NCBI RefSeq assembly: GCF_013378075.1
Contig: NZ_CP051131.1
Span: forward strand, 1,736,001 to 1,800,000
DNA length: 64,000 bases
Reading direction: 5' to 3'
From: Parasphingopyxis algicola
GTDB taxonomy: Bacteria > Pseudomonadota > Alphaproteobacteria > Sphingomonadales > Sphingomonadaceae
In this document: positions 37,443 to 46,018 of the stretch, in pieces
Layout: each line of letters starts with the position of its first letter
How positions within the stretch are numbered: the first letter of the stretch is position 1
Notes under the pieces: generated by a model
The model's input: the letters and a program-made list of their open reading frames with translations, nothing else
The model's database searches: none
Told to the model about the DNA's origin: nothing
Translations under genes and position numbers: made by a program

Positions 37443-38081
37443 ATGTCGACGGGTTTCGATCTGGACAGCCTTGCCGAGGAGCTGACGCCGGTAAAGCCGC
37501 TCAATGCAGCCGGCGCCATCGGCGGCATGGTCTTTCTGACCGCGCTGGGCGGCGTGTTCGTCGTCTCGACGCTCGGCTTCCGCAGCCATTTCGGTTCGTC
37601 GGCGACCGATACGATGTTCCTGATCCGCTCCGGCCTGCTGATCCTGCTCGGGGCGGCCAGCCTCAGCGCGGCGACGGGCATGGCGCGCCCCGCCGTCGGC
37701 ACGAGCCGCAGCGGCTGGCGCTGGGCGGGCGCCGCTGCGCTGATCGTCCCGATTTCCGCCGCCATCGCGGCGCTGGTCAGCCGTACGCCCGTCGCCGAGC
37801 GCCTCCATCCGGCCAATGGCGTGGAGTGCCTGACCTATTCGATCGGCATCGGGCTCGTCCTCGGCGCGGTGCTGACCTGGTGGCTCAGGCGCGGCGCGCC
37901 GACCTCGCCCGAACGCGCGGGTACCGTCACCGGCCTTGCCGCGGGCAGCCTCGGCGCGCTCGCCTATTCGATGCATTGCCCGCATAACGACATCGTCTAT
38001 ATCGGGCTGTGGTACACGCTCGCCATCGCCGCGACGACGCTGGCTGGCAGGCTCATCGTCCCGCGCCTCGTGCGGTGGTAG
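37443..38081 (+). CDS. nrsF: NrsF (DUF1109) membrane anti-sigma factor
   Basis: The 212-residue protein has six membrane helices and the DUF1109 layout, with a cytoplasmic N-terminus that binds the sigma factor and conserved cysteines around HPANGVECLTYS and SMHCPHNDIVYIGLWY. In Caulobacter the partner cysteines sense chromate, cadmium or redox stress and release SigF. It is placed directly after its sigma gene. Confidence 0.88.
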   Translation: MSTGFDLDSLAEELTPVKPLNAAGAIGGMVFLTALGGVFVVSTLGFRSHFGSSATDTMFLIRSGLLILLGAASLSAATGMARPAVGTSRSGWRWAGAAALIVPISAAIAALVSRTPVAERLHPANGVECLTYSIGIGLVLGAVLTWWLRRGAPTSPERAGTVTGLAAGSLGALAYSMHCPHNDIVYIGLWYTLAIAATTLAGRLIVPRLVRW

Positions 38082-38122
38082 GTGTCCGACCCCATATTGG
38101 GATCAGTTGAGGCCGGTGAGAG

Positions 38123-38216
38123 CGTCATTGCGAGGAGCCGGAGGCGACGCGGCAATCCAGAGCTGCAGGCGAGAACGATTACAGCTCTGGATTGCTTCGC
38201 TGCGCTCGCAATGACG
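38123..38216. repeat. Dispersed palindromic repeat of the CGTCATTGCGAG type
   Basis: The outer arms CGTCATTGCGAG and CTCGCAATGACG are perfect complements, and an inner arm pair of about 14 bases (GGCAATCCAGAGCTG and its complement) lies inside, giving a 94-base imperfect palindrome. Sequences of this kind recur between genes across many alphaproteobacteria. It lies between nrsF and sppA. Confidence 0.85.
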
Positions 38217-38336
38217 GTGTGGCCGTTTCTCAGCTGCTCCGCTTAGTGGAAACGCCACGCCTGTCCGCAGAACCGTGTTTGTTTCCAGGCGCCCGCATCC
38301 CTAAATAGCATCCATAGAAATATTGAGGAGCATGTG

Positions 38337-40220
38337 ATGCGGCTGTTGCGCGGTGCCTGGAAGGTTTTGGTGGGGATCAAGGACGCGCTCGTCCTGCTGC
38401 TCCTCTTGCTCTTTTTCGGGCTGCTATACGCGCTGCTCACGGCGAGCCCCAATCCGGTCGTGCCCGGTGAAGGCGCGCTGCATCTCAATCTCGAAGGCGT
38501 GGTCGTCGAACAGCCCGAAGAGGTCAGTCCGTTCGCACTGCTGACCGGCGGCGAACCGGTCCGCCAGCACCGCCTGCGCGATATCGTCCAGGCGCTGGAA
38601 ACCGCCGCGACCGACGAGCGCGTCACCGCCGTCGCGCTCGATCTCGACGGGTTTCTCGGCGGCGGCCAGACGGCCATCGCCCGCGTCGCCGACGCGATCC
38701 AGACGGTGCGCGACGCCGACAAGCCGGTGATCGCCTATGCGACCGGCTATGGCGACGATGCCTATGCGCTCGCCGCCCATGCGAGCGAAATCTGGGTCCA
38801 TCCGATGGGCGGGGCGCTGATCCTCGGCCCGGGCGGCAACCGTCTCTATTATGGCGAAATGCTCGAGAATATCGGCGTGAACGTGAACGTCTTCCGCGTC
38901 GGCGAATTCAAGTCCGCGGTCGAACCCTTCAGCGAGTCCGAACAGTCCCCCGAGGCGCGCGAGGCCAGCCAGGCGCTCGCCGACACGCTATTCGAAGCCT
39001 ATCGCGAGGATGTCGCCCGGGCGCGGCCGCAGGCCGATCTCGATGCAATCATCGCAACACCCGCCGATCTCGTCGAAGCCGCGAACAATGATCTCGCCAC
39101 CGCCGCGCGCGACGCCGGAATGGTCGACCGGATCGGCAGCCGGGTGGACTGGCAGGCGCGGGTTGCCGAAATCTCCGGCGAGGACGAGAAGACCGGCTTC
39201 GAGGCCATCCGCCTCGCCAACTGGATCGCCGCCAATCCGCGGCGCGGCGGCGGCACCAATATCGGCGTCGTGACCGTTGGCGGCCCGATCGTCGACGGCG
39301 AAGCGCCTCCGGGCACGGCGGGCGGCGAAACGATCGCCGAACTGCTGCGCGAAGCCTCGCAGAATCACGATTTCTCCGCGCTCGTGCTGCGCGTCGATTC
39401 GCCCGGCGGATCGGCGCTCGCCTCCGAACGCATCCGCCGCGCGGTACTGACCTTTGCCGAAGAGGAAGGCGATGTTCCGGTTATCGTCTCGATGGGCGAT
39501 CTCGCCGCATCGGGCGGCTATTGGGTCGCGACGGCGGGCGACCATATCATGGCCGAACCCGGCACGATCACCGGCTCGATCGGCGTATTCGGCCTCATTC
39601 CGAGCTTCGAAGGGACGCTCGATCAGCTCGATATCGGCGCCGACGGCGTGACGACGACGCCGCTATCCGGCGAACCCGATATCTTCGGCGGGCTTTCCCC
39701 CGAAGCGCAACGCCTGTTCCAGTCCGGTGTCGAGGATATCTACCGCCGCTTCCTGAGCCTGGTCAGCGACAATCGCGACATGCCGGTCGAGCGGATCGCC
39801 GAGATCGCCGAGGGCCGCGTATGGGCCGGCGGCACCGCGCGCCAGCTAGGCCTGGTCGACGCCTTCGGCAATCTCGACGACGCCGTCGCCGAAGCCGCGC
39901 GGCGCGCCGAAGTGGACGCCGACAATGTCCGCATCTTGTGGATCGAGCAACCGCCCAATCCTTTCGCCGAATTCATCCGCAACTGGACGCGCGAGGAAGA
40001 TGCCGAACAGAGCGCCGCCCCACGCGACATCTGGACGACCCTCGCCCCCGATCCGCGCGCGATAATGGCGACGGTGACGGCGGAGATGCAGCTGCTGCTG
40101 AACGGCCCGGCGATGCAACTCAGGTGTCTGGAATGCCCGGTGGAAGTGCCGCCGGGACGGGCGAGCGGCGGGGAAGAGGCGACCGTGCGGGCCATGTTGC
40201 TGGGGTGGTTGCGGAGCTAA
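38337..40220 (+). CDS. sppA: Signal peptide peptidase SppA, 67-kDa type
   Basis: The 627-residue membrane-bound protease cleaves remnant signal peptides. An N-terminal helix (about 15-35) anchors it; two tandem ClpP/crotonase-like domains follow. The catalytic Lys192 is in GEFKSAVEPFSES and the nucleophile Ser392 in SMGDLAASGGYWVA, as in the double-domain E. coli enzyme. ATG 38337 is preferred to the GTG at 38334 because GAGGAG lies six bases before it. Its last bases overlap the convergent channel gene. Confidence 0.95.
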   Translation: MRLLRGAWKVLVGIKDALVLLLLLLFFGLLYALLTASPNPVVPGEGALHLNLEGVVVEQPEEVSPFALLTGGEPVRQHRLRDIVQALETAATDERVTAVALDLDGFLGGGQTAIARVADAIQTVRDADKPVIAYATGYGDDAYALAAHASEIWVHPMGGALILGPGGNRLYYGEMLENIGVNVNVFRVGEFKSAVEPFSESEQSPEAREASQALADTLFEAYREDVARARPQADLDAIIATPADLVEAANNDLATAARDAGMVDRIGSRVDWQARVAEISGEDEKTGFEAIRLANWIAANPRRGGGTNIGVVTVGGPIVDGEAPPGTAGGETIAELLREASQNHDFSALVLRVDSPGGSALASERIRRAVLTFAEEEGDVPVIVSMGDLAASGGYWVATAGDHIMAEPGTITGSIGVFGLIPSFEGTLDQLDIGADGVTTTPLSGEPDIFGGLSPEAQRLFQSGVEDIYRRFLSLVSDNRDMPVERIAEIAEGRVWAGGTARQLGLVDAFGNLDDAVAEAARRAEVDADNVRILWIEQPPNPFAEFIRNWTREEDAEQSAAPRDIWTTLAPDPRAIMATVTAEMQLLLNGPAMQLRCLECPVEVPPGRASGGEEATVRAMLLGWLRS

Positions 40221-40843
40221 CCGCCCCGATATACGGGCAGCGCCAAGCCTTTCCAGATCGCCAGCGCCCGGAGCGCGAAACCCGCCAGGGCCGAGACGCC
40301 CGCTGCGACCGGCAGCATCACGCCCGCTGCGCTCAGCCCGACGAACAGCGCCGCGGCCAGCGCGGCGGCGGTCACGTACAGCTCGGGCCGCAATATGATC
40401 GAGGGCTCACCGGCGAGCACATCGCGGATGATGCCGCCGAGGCAGGCCGTGAAGATACCCATCATCACGGCGGCGACGGGCGGGACGCCGAAGCTCAGAG
40501 CTTTCGCAGCGCCGAACACGGCATAGGCGGCCATGCCGACCGCATCGAGCCAGTCCAATGCCTTGCCGCGCCAGAGCCGCGCGGGCGTCACCCAGATCAG
40601 CAGCGCGATGACGAGGCAGGCGATCAGCGGGCGCGTATCCACGATCCAGAAAACCGGCGCGCCGATCAGCAGGTCCCGTACGGTGCCGCCGCCGACGCCA
40701 GTCGCCAACGCGAAAAAGGCGAAGGTGACGAGCGTCTGCTTCGCCCGCGCCGCCGCGACCGCGCCCGTCGCCGCAAACAGGCCGATCCCGGCAAGATCGA
40801 GCGCGGAAAGCACGGGGCCGATGGGGAAGTCGATCGGGGTCAT
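40217..40843 (-). CDS. TRIC-type (YicG family) cation channel protein
   Basis: The 208-residue membrane protein has seven predicted helices in two similar halves, each with a GG-xx-RD signature (GVGGGTVRDLLIG and CLGGIIRDVLAG). Homologues form trimeric intracellular cation channels. It ends inside the final codons of sppA on the opposite strand. Confidence 0.88.
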   Translation of the reverse strand: MTPIDFPIGPVLSALDLAGIGLFAATGAVAAARAKQTLVTFAFFALATGVGGGTVRDLLIGAPVFWIVDTRPLIACLVIALLIWVTPARLWRGKALDWLDAVGMAAYAVFGAAKALSFGVPPVAAVMMGIFTACLGGIIRDVLAGEPSIILRPELYVTAAALAAALFVGLSAAGVMLPVAAGVSALAGFALRALAIWKGLALPVYRGG

Positions 40844-40872
40844 CGCTCGCCTTTAACCACCAACGTTCCTCT

Positions 40873-40963
40873 CGTCATGCTGAACTTGTTTCAGCATCCA
40901 CTCATCATCCCGGTACGCAGGTGCCGATTGAAAAGTGGACCCTGAAACAAGTTCAGGGTGACG
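40873..40963. repeat. Dispersed repeat with TGAACTTGTTTCAG arms
   Basis: CGTCATGCTGAACTTGTTTCAGCATCC is followed after about 40 bases by CCCTGAAACAAGTTCAGGGTGACG, its near reverse complement. It lies between the channel gene and the PepSY gene. The form is widespread in sphingomonad genomes. Confidence 0.8.
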
Positions 40964-40972
40964 GCAGGCTTT

Positions 40973-41662
40973 CTAACCGGCTTTTCGTTTCCGCAAATAG
41001 CGCCATGGCAGCACGACGAGGCCGAGCACCACCATCAGCAGCGCCAGCGCCGCCGAGACGATGAGGATCGGATGGCTGGTATCCTCGCGCTGCTGCAGGT
41101 CCATGATGTGCAGCCCCCACATGAAGTCGAAGGCGCGCCAGAACCGGGTGCGGACGGCGAGGACATCGCCGGTTTCGGCGTCCACATAGACATGGTGGCT
41201 GTCGCCGAACCGCGCCTGCCAGGCGGGGCGGCCCCGGCGCAGGTCCATCGGATTGGCGTCGGCCGCGAAGCGCTGCATCCGGGCGAGCGGTTTATCGCCG
41301 GCATAGGCGGCTTCGGCGATCCGCGCGGCCTCGGCGCTGGTCAGTTGCGGGGCGAGCCAGGCGCCGTTTTCCGGAGAGGCGCGCCGGCCGCCGCCATCGC
41401 TGTAGCGGATGATCCATTGCGCGCCGCCGGGGCGCTGGACCAGCTCGACGCGATCGACCGACCGGATACTGCTGTCGATACGCGGGAAAACCGGCGGGCT
41501 GGCAGGCAGCGCGACGGCCGGAGTTACGGCGCGCAGATGCGTGCCGCGCACTTCCTCGATGGGACGCGCGACCATGAACAGGCCGGATATCGTCCAGAGC
41601 AGCAGCGGCACTCCGGCCAGCCAGCCGAGCCAGATATGCCATTTGGTCAGGGTCGGGCGCAT
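40973..41662 (-). CDS. PepSY-domain membrane protein
   Basis: The 229-residue protein has an N-terminal membrane helix (KWHIWLGWLAGVPLLLWTISGLFM), a periplasmic PepSY-like domain (YVDAETGDVLAVRTRFWRAFDFMWGLHIMD) and a C-terminal helix. PepSY membrane proteins often accompany ferric siderophore uptake, but no such genes adjoin it here. It is flanked by dispersed repeats on both sides. Confidence 0.85.
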   Translation of the reverse strand: MRPTLTKWHIWLGWLAGVPLLLWTISGLFMVARPIEEVRGTHLRAVTPAVALPASPPVFPRIDSSIRSVDRVELVQRPGGAQWIIRYSDGGGRRASPENGAWLAPQLTSAEAARIAEAAYAGDKPLARMQRFAADANPMDLRRGRPAWQARFGDSHHVYVDAETGDVLAVRTRFWRAFDFMWGLHIMDLQQREDTSHPILIVSAALALLMVVLGLVVLPWRYLRKRKAG

Positions 41663-41686
41663 GATCCGCTCTCCAACATCCGTTTG

Positions 41687-41759
41687 CCCTGAACCAGTCG
41701 AAGGGCTGTTCTTCCCTCAACCGGTTAGAAGGAAGAACAGGGCTTCGACAAGCTCAGCC
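41687..41759. repeat. Inverted repeat with CTTCGACAAGCTCAG core
   Basis: Two 29-bp arms (41687-41715 and 41731-41759) pair at 22 of 29 positions around a 15-base loop. The right arm contains CTTCGACAAGCTCAG (41743-41757), exactly the core found inside lpdA. It lies between the PepSY gene and lpdA. Confidence 0.85.
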
Positions 41760-41791
41760 CGAGCGGATTGGATGATATCTACGCACGGAGC

Positions 41792-43213
41792 CTAAATATG
41801 GATCGGCTTGCCCTGCACCGCCATCGCCGCTTCCTTCAGCGCCTCGGCATGGGTCGGATGCGCGTGGCAGGTATAGGCGATATCCTCGCTCGTCGCGCCG
41901 AATTCCATGGCCTGGGCCGCCTGGGCGATCATCGTTCCGGCGAGCGAGGCGATGATATGGACGCCGAGCACCCGGTCGGTCTCGGCATCCGCGATCACCT
42001 TCACGAAGCCGTCGGTATCGCGGTTGGTCTTGGCGCGACTGTTCGCCATCATCGGGAACTTGCCGGCCTTGACTGTATAACCCTTGTCCTTGGCTTCCTC
42101 GGCCGTCAGGCCAACGCCTGCGATCTCGGGCATTGTATAGACGACCGACGGAATGACATCGTGATTCACGATGCCGACCTGGCCCGCGATATTCTCGGCG
42201 ACCGCGATCCCCTCATCCTCCGCCTTGTGGGCGAGCATCAGGCCGGGAACGACATCGCCGATCGCCCAGACGCCGGGGACGCTCGTGCGGAATTCATGAT
42301 CGATATCGATCTGGCCGCGATTGTTGACCTGGAGGCCGATCGCATCGAGGCCGAGCCCTTCGGTGTTCGGCCGCCGCCCGATCGAAACGAGCACGCAATC
42401 CGCCTCGATGATCTCCGCCTGTCCTGAGCTTGTCGAAGGGCCGCCGTTCGCGGGCTCGACCGTCAGCTTGACCTTCGTCTTGAGCGTCTCGGCGCCGGTC
42501 ACCTTGGTGCCGGTGCGGATATCGAAACCCTGCTTCTTGAAGATCTTGGCCGCTTCCTTGCGGATATCGCCGTCCATACCGGGCAGGATCTGGTCGAGGA
42601 ATTCGACGACGGTGACCTGCGCGCCGAGCCGCCGCCAGACCGAGCCGAGCTCGAGGCCGATCACTCCGCCGCCGATGACGACCATCTTTTTCGGCACCTT
42701 GGGCAAGGCCAGCCCGCCCGTGGAGTCGACGATCTGGTGCTTGGCATTGTCGATCTCGACGCCGGGAAGCGGCGTGACCGAGGAGCCGGTCGCGATGACG
42801 ATATCCTTCGCGGTAACGCTCTTGCCGCCGACCTCGACGGTGTTTTCGCCAGTGAATTTTGCATGGCCCTTGAGCCAGTCGATCTTGTTCTTCTTGAACA
42901 GGAATTCGATGCCGCCGGTCAGTTCGCCGACCGCCTTGTCCTTCTCCGCATGCATCTGATCGAGATCGAGCTTCGCGCCCGACAGCTTGATCCCGAACTT
43001 TTCGAGCGCGCCCTCATGCGCTTCCTCGAAGAGCTCGGACGCATGCAGCATCGCCTTGGACGGGATGCAGCCGACATTGAGGCAGGTTCCGCCCAGCGTC
43101 TCGCGGCTTTCCGCGCAGGCCGTTTTCAGCCCGAGCTGCGCCGCCCGGATCGCTGCGACATAACCGCCCGGTCCGGAACCGATCACCAGCACGTCATAGT
43201 CGAATTCGGCCAC
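41792..43213 (-). CDS. lpdA: Dihydrolipoyl dehydrogenase with an in-frame repeat insertion
   Basis: The 473-residue flavoenzyme is the E3 subunit of 2-oxo-acid dehydrogenases. It has the FAD motif LVIGSGPGGYVAAIRAAQLG, redox cysteines Cys44 and Cys49 (GGTCLNVGCIPSK), the NAD motif VVIGGGVIGLELG and the C-terminal HAHPTHAE catalytic His-Glu. Residues 259-265 read PSTSSGQ, encoded by the CTTCGACAAGCTCAG repeat, and have no counterpart in related enzymes by my memory of the family. GTG 43213 is chosen because the family begins shortly before DYDVLVIG. It is about 1.5 kb from odhB, separated by two plus-strand genes. Confidence 0.94.
   Translation of the reverse strand: MAEFDYDVLVIGSGPGGYVAAIRAAQLGLKTACAESRETLGGTCLNVGCIPSKAMLHASELFEEAHEGALEKFGIKLSGAKLDLDQMHAEKDKAVGELTGGIEFLFKKNKIDWLKGHAKFTGENTVEVGGKSVTAKDIVIATGSSVTPLPGVEIDNAKHQIVDSTGGLALPKVPKKMVVIGGGVIGLELGSVWRRLGAQVTVVEFLDQILPGMDGDIRKEAAKIFKKQGFDIRTGTKVTGAETLKTKVKLTVEPANGGPSTSSGQAEIIEADCVLVSIGRRPNTEGLGLDAIGLQVNNRGQIDIDHEFRTSVPGVWAIGDVVPGLMLAHKAEDEGIAVAENIAGQVGIVNHDVIPSVVYTMPEIAGVGLTAEEAKDKGYTVKAGKFPMMANSRAKTNRDTDGFVKVIADAETDRVLGVHIIASLAGTMIAQAAQAMEFGATSEDIAYTCHAHPTHAEALKEAAMAVQGKPIHI
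42419..42442. repeat. Dispersed-repeat half inserted in the lpdA reading frame
   Basis: The strand-complement of CTTCGACAAGCTCAG lies at 42425-42439 within lpdA and is flanked by the further shared bases. It encodes the surplus residues 259-265. The same core occurs in the inverted repeat at 41743-41757. Confidence 0.8.
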
Positions 43214-43307
43214 TGTTTTTCTCACTAAACTGTTTGGCGGGAACTGCCCCGGACACATAGCTTCGATCGTCCACAAAACAACCCATTGCATCACGCACGC
43301 CGGTATG

Positions 43308-43321
43308 TATAAGCGCTTATA
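43308..43321. promoter_or_regulatory. Candidate operator of the MarR regulator
   Basis: TATAAGCGCTTATA is a perfect 14-bp palindrome ending on the A of the marR start codon. MarR-family proteins commonly bind such a site in their own promoter. The divergent lpdA start lies 95 bases away, so lpdA could also be affected. Confidence 0.55.
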
Positions 43322-43794
43322 TGAAAACCCCGCCTATCGGTCTCGGCACGCAATTGCGCCGCCTGCTCGCGCTGCTCGATACAGGGGTCCAGCGCACCTA
43401 TGACGAACACCGCGTGCCCTTCCAGCCGCGCTTCTATCCGATTGCGCGACGGCTGCTCTCGGGCGGCCCGGCCTCGGTCGGAGAGATTGCCAAGGATGTC
43501 GGCGTGAGCCAGCCGGCGATCACCCAGTCACTCGACCGGATGCAGGCGTCCGGACTGATAAAGCCGGAGCCGTCCGCCGATCATCGCGCACGCCGGGTCG
43601 GGCTCACCGAGCAGGGCGTCGCGCTGGCCGTCCAGCTGAAGGAAATCTGGGCCGCGACGCACGAGGCCGCCGACGCGCTCGACCGCGAACTGCCGAACGC
43701 CCTGTCGGAAACCATCGATCGGGCGATTGCGCGACTGGAAGCGCGGAGCTTCGACGAGCGGATCGCAGCAGCATTCGAGGAGAAGAGGAAATGA
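43321..43794 (+). CDS. MarR-family transcriptional regulator
   Basis: The 157-residue protein has the winged-helix layout of the family: ARRLLSGGPASVGEIAKDVGVSQPAITQSLDRMQASGLI and the wing SADHRARRVGLTEQG. The stop overlaps the start of the S41 peptidase gene as ATGA, so the peptidase is probably coupled to it. Confidence 0.88.
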   Translation: MKTPPIGLGTQLRRLLALLDTGVQRTYDEHRVPFQPRFYPIARRLLSGGPASVGEIAKDVGVSQPAITQSLDRMQASGLIKPEPSADHRARRVGLTEQGVALAVQLKEIWAATHEAADALDRELPNALSETIDRAIARLEARSFDERIAAAFEEKRK

Positions 43795-44762
43795 AGATCA
43801 GGATCCCGCTTATCGCGGCGGCGCTGGCGCTCGCCATATGGCCCGCGCAGGCGGAACCGCTGACGATCGACGACCGCGCGACGATTATCGAGGCGACGGC
43901 CGATCTCCTCGAAAACCGCTATGTCGATGCGGAACGCGGGCGCGAACTCGCCGGGCTGCTGCGCGGAAACCCGGCGCGCTGGGAGGGCATATCCGATCCC
44001 GCGCTGTTCGCCCGCACCATCACGCAATGGCTTCGGACCCGGTCGGGCGACGGCCATCTGGGGCTGTCCTACAGCGCGGAGCCGATCATCGCGGGAGACG
44101 AAACGGGGTTTTCGGCGGCCGAGATGGAGCGATGGTACGGCGCGCATCTCAATCACGGCGTCGAGCGGATCGAGCGGTGGGACGACAATATCATGCTGCT
44201 CGAACTGCGCGTCTTTCCGCCGCCCGGCATGGCGGGCGATGTGATCGCCGCCGCGATGACCGTGGTTGCGCAAGCGGATGCGCTTATCCTCGACCTCCGG
44301 CGCAACGGCGGCGGCGCGGAAACGTCGAACCTGATACTCGGCTATCTGCTCGACGAGGGGCAACAGCCGCTCAGCGGCACCTATGACCGGCCGACCGACA
44401 CCCACAGCGCGAACACATCGCCATCCTGGGTGCCGGGCCGCCGGTTCGGCGGAACCAAGCCGCTCTATATCCTGACCTCCCGGCGGACCTTTTCGGCCGC
44501 CGAGGCGGTCGCGTATAATCTGCAGGCGCTGGGCCGCGCGGTTATTATCGGCGAGACGACAGGCGGCGGCGCGCATCCGTTCGAATATCGCCGGGTCCAC
44601 GACCATTTCGCGCTCGACCTGCCGGAAGGCCGTTCGATCAACCCGATCACGGGAACCAACTGGCAGGGAGTCGGCGTAACGCCCGATATCGAGGTCGCGG
44701 CGGACGCCGCACTCGAGCGCGCGCTGGAACTGGCGCGCGCCGAGATCGCTACAGGTCGATAA
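43791..44762 (+). CDS. S41-family peptidase (tail-specific protease-like)
   Basis: The 323-residue protein has a signal peptide (to about residue 21) and an S41 catalytic domain: [17 protein letters not shown] and [34 protein letters not shown], in which the Ser of FSAAE is the nucleophile. A PDZ domain seems missing or reduced, so it belongs with the short IRBP-like group. Its 3' end overlaps that of odhB by 14 bases. Confidence 0.88.
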   Translation: MKIRIPLIAAALALAIWPAQAEPLTIDDRATIIEATADLLENRYVDAERGRELAGLLRGNPARWEGISDPALFARTITQWLRTRSGDGHLGLSYSAEPIIAGDETGFSAAEMERWYGAHLNHGVERIERWDDNIMLLELRVFPPPGMAGDVIAAAMTVVAQADALILDLRRNGGGAETSNLILGYLLDEGQQPLSGTYDRPTDTHSANTSPSWVPGRRFGGTKPLYILTSRRTFSAAEAVAYNLQALGRAVIIGETTGGGAHPFEYRRVHDHFALDLPEGRSINPITGTNWQGVGVTPDIEVAADAALERALELARAEIATGR

Positions 44763-46017
44763 GCAGCCGCATCGGATCTTCGAGCGCTTCCTTCATGCGG
44801 ACGAGCGCGGTCACCGCCTCGCGGCCGTCGATCAGGCGGTGATCGTAGGAGAGCGCGAGATACATCATCGGCCGCGCGGCGATCGAGCCGTCGGGCAGGA
44901 CGACGGGCCGCTGCTCGATCCGGTGCATGCCGAGCACGGCGGACTGCGGCGGGTTGATGATCGGGGTCGAGAGCAGCGATCCGAACACGCCGCCGTTGGA
45001 GATGGTGAAGGTACCACCGCGCATCTCGTCCATCGAAAGCGTGCCGTCCTTCGCCCGCTGGCCGAAATCGGCGATCGTCGTCTCGATCTCGGCAAAGCTC
45101 ATGCTTTCGGCATTGCGGATGACCGGAACGACAAGGCCGTTGGGCGCGGAGACGGCGACCGAGACATCGACATAGTCGCGATAGACGATCTCGTCGCCGT
45201 CGATCTGGGCGTTGACCGAGGGGACATCGCGCAACGCGAGGCAAGCCGCCTTCACGAAGAAACCCATGAAGCCGAGCCGGATGCCATGCTTCTTCTCGAA
45301 GAGGTCCTTGTACTGTTTCCGCGCATCCATCACGGCCGTCATGTCGACATCGTTGAAGGTCGTCAGCAGTGCGGCGGTATCCTGCGCCTCCTTGAGCCGC
45401 TTGGCGATCGTCTGGCGCAGGCGGGTCATCCGCACACGCTCTTCGTTGCGCTCTCCGGCGGCAGCGGGCGCGGATTTCGCAGCGGCAGGCGCCGGTTCGG
45501 TCCGCTCCAGGCTCGGCTCGCGCGCTTCGGCCTTGTCGGCCTTGGCGGCGGCGAGCACATCGTCCTTGGTCAGCCGGCCGTCCTTGCCCGTCCCCTTGAT
45601 TCTGGACGGGTCGACGCCATGCTCGAGCACCAGCCGGCGCACGGCGGGCGACAGGGTGAGCGGCGGACCGTTGGGATCGGCTTCCTGCGATTTCTTTTCG
45701 GCGGGCGCGGATTCCTGCTTGGCCGGCGCCGGGGCCGGGGCCGCCTTTTCCTCCGTCTTTTTCGGCGCAGCGCCGCCCTTGCTGTCGCCGATCCGCGCGA
45801 TCACGGCGCCGACTTCGATCGTGTCGCCGACACCGACAAGATGCTCTTCCAAGGTTCCCGCCACCGGCGAGGGCACTTCCACCGCAACCTTGTCGGTTTC
45901 GAGGCTGGCGATCGGCTCGTCGCGGCCGACGGCATCGCCCGGCTGTTTCAGCCATTCGCCAAGCGTCGCTTCGGTAATCGATTCCCCCAGCGTGGGCACT
46001 TCAACATCGGTTGCCAT
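44749..46017 (-). CDS. odhB: 2-oxoglutarate dehydrogenase E2 (dihydrolipoyl succinyltransferase)
   Basis: The 422-residue protein begins with one lipoyl domain carrying the lipoylated lysine in [15 protein letters not shown], has an Ala/Pro-rich linker, a peripheral subunit-binding domain ([34 protein letters not shown]) and a catalytic core ending [12 protein letters not shown] with the catalytic His. It starts one base after the sucA stop. It transfers succinyl to CoA. Confidence 0.96.
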   Translation of the reverse strand: MATDVEVPTLGESITEATLGEWLKQPGDAVGRDEPIASLETDKVAVEVPSPVAGTLEEHLVGVGDTIEVGAVIARIGDSKGGAAPKKTEEKAAPAPAPAKQESAPAEKKSQEADPNGPPLTLSPAVRRLVLEHGVDPSRIKGTGKDGRLTKDDVLAAAKADKAEAREPSLERTEPAPAAAKSAPAAAGERNEERVRMTRLRQTIAKRLKEAQDTAALLTTFNDVDMTAVMDARKQYKDLFEKKHGIRLGFMGFFVKAACLALRDVPSVNAQIDGDEIVYRDYVDVSVAVSAPNGLVVPVIRNAESMSFAEIETTIADFGQRAKDGTLSMDEMRGGTFTISNGGVFGSLLSTPIINPPQSAVLGMHRIEQRPVVLPDGSIAARPMMYLALSYDHRLIDGREAVTALVRMKEALEDPMRLLIDL

Positions 46018-46018
46018 G

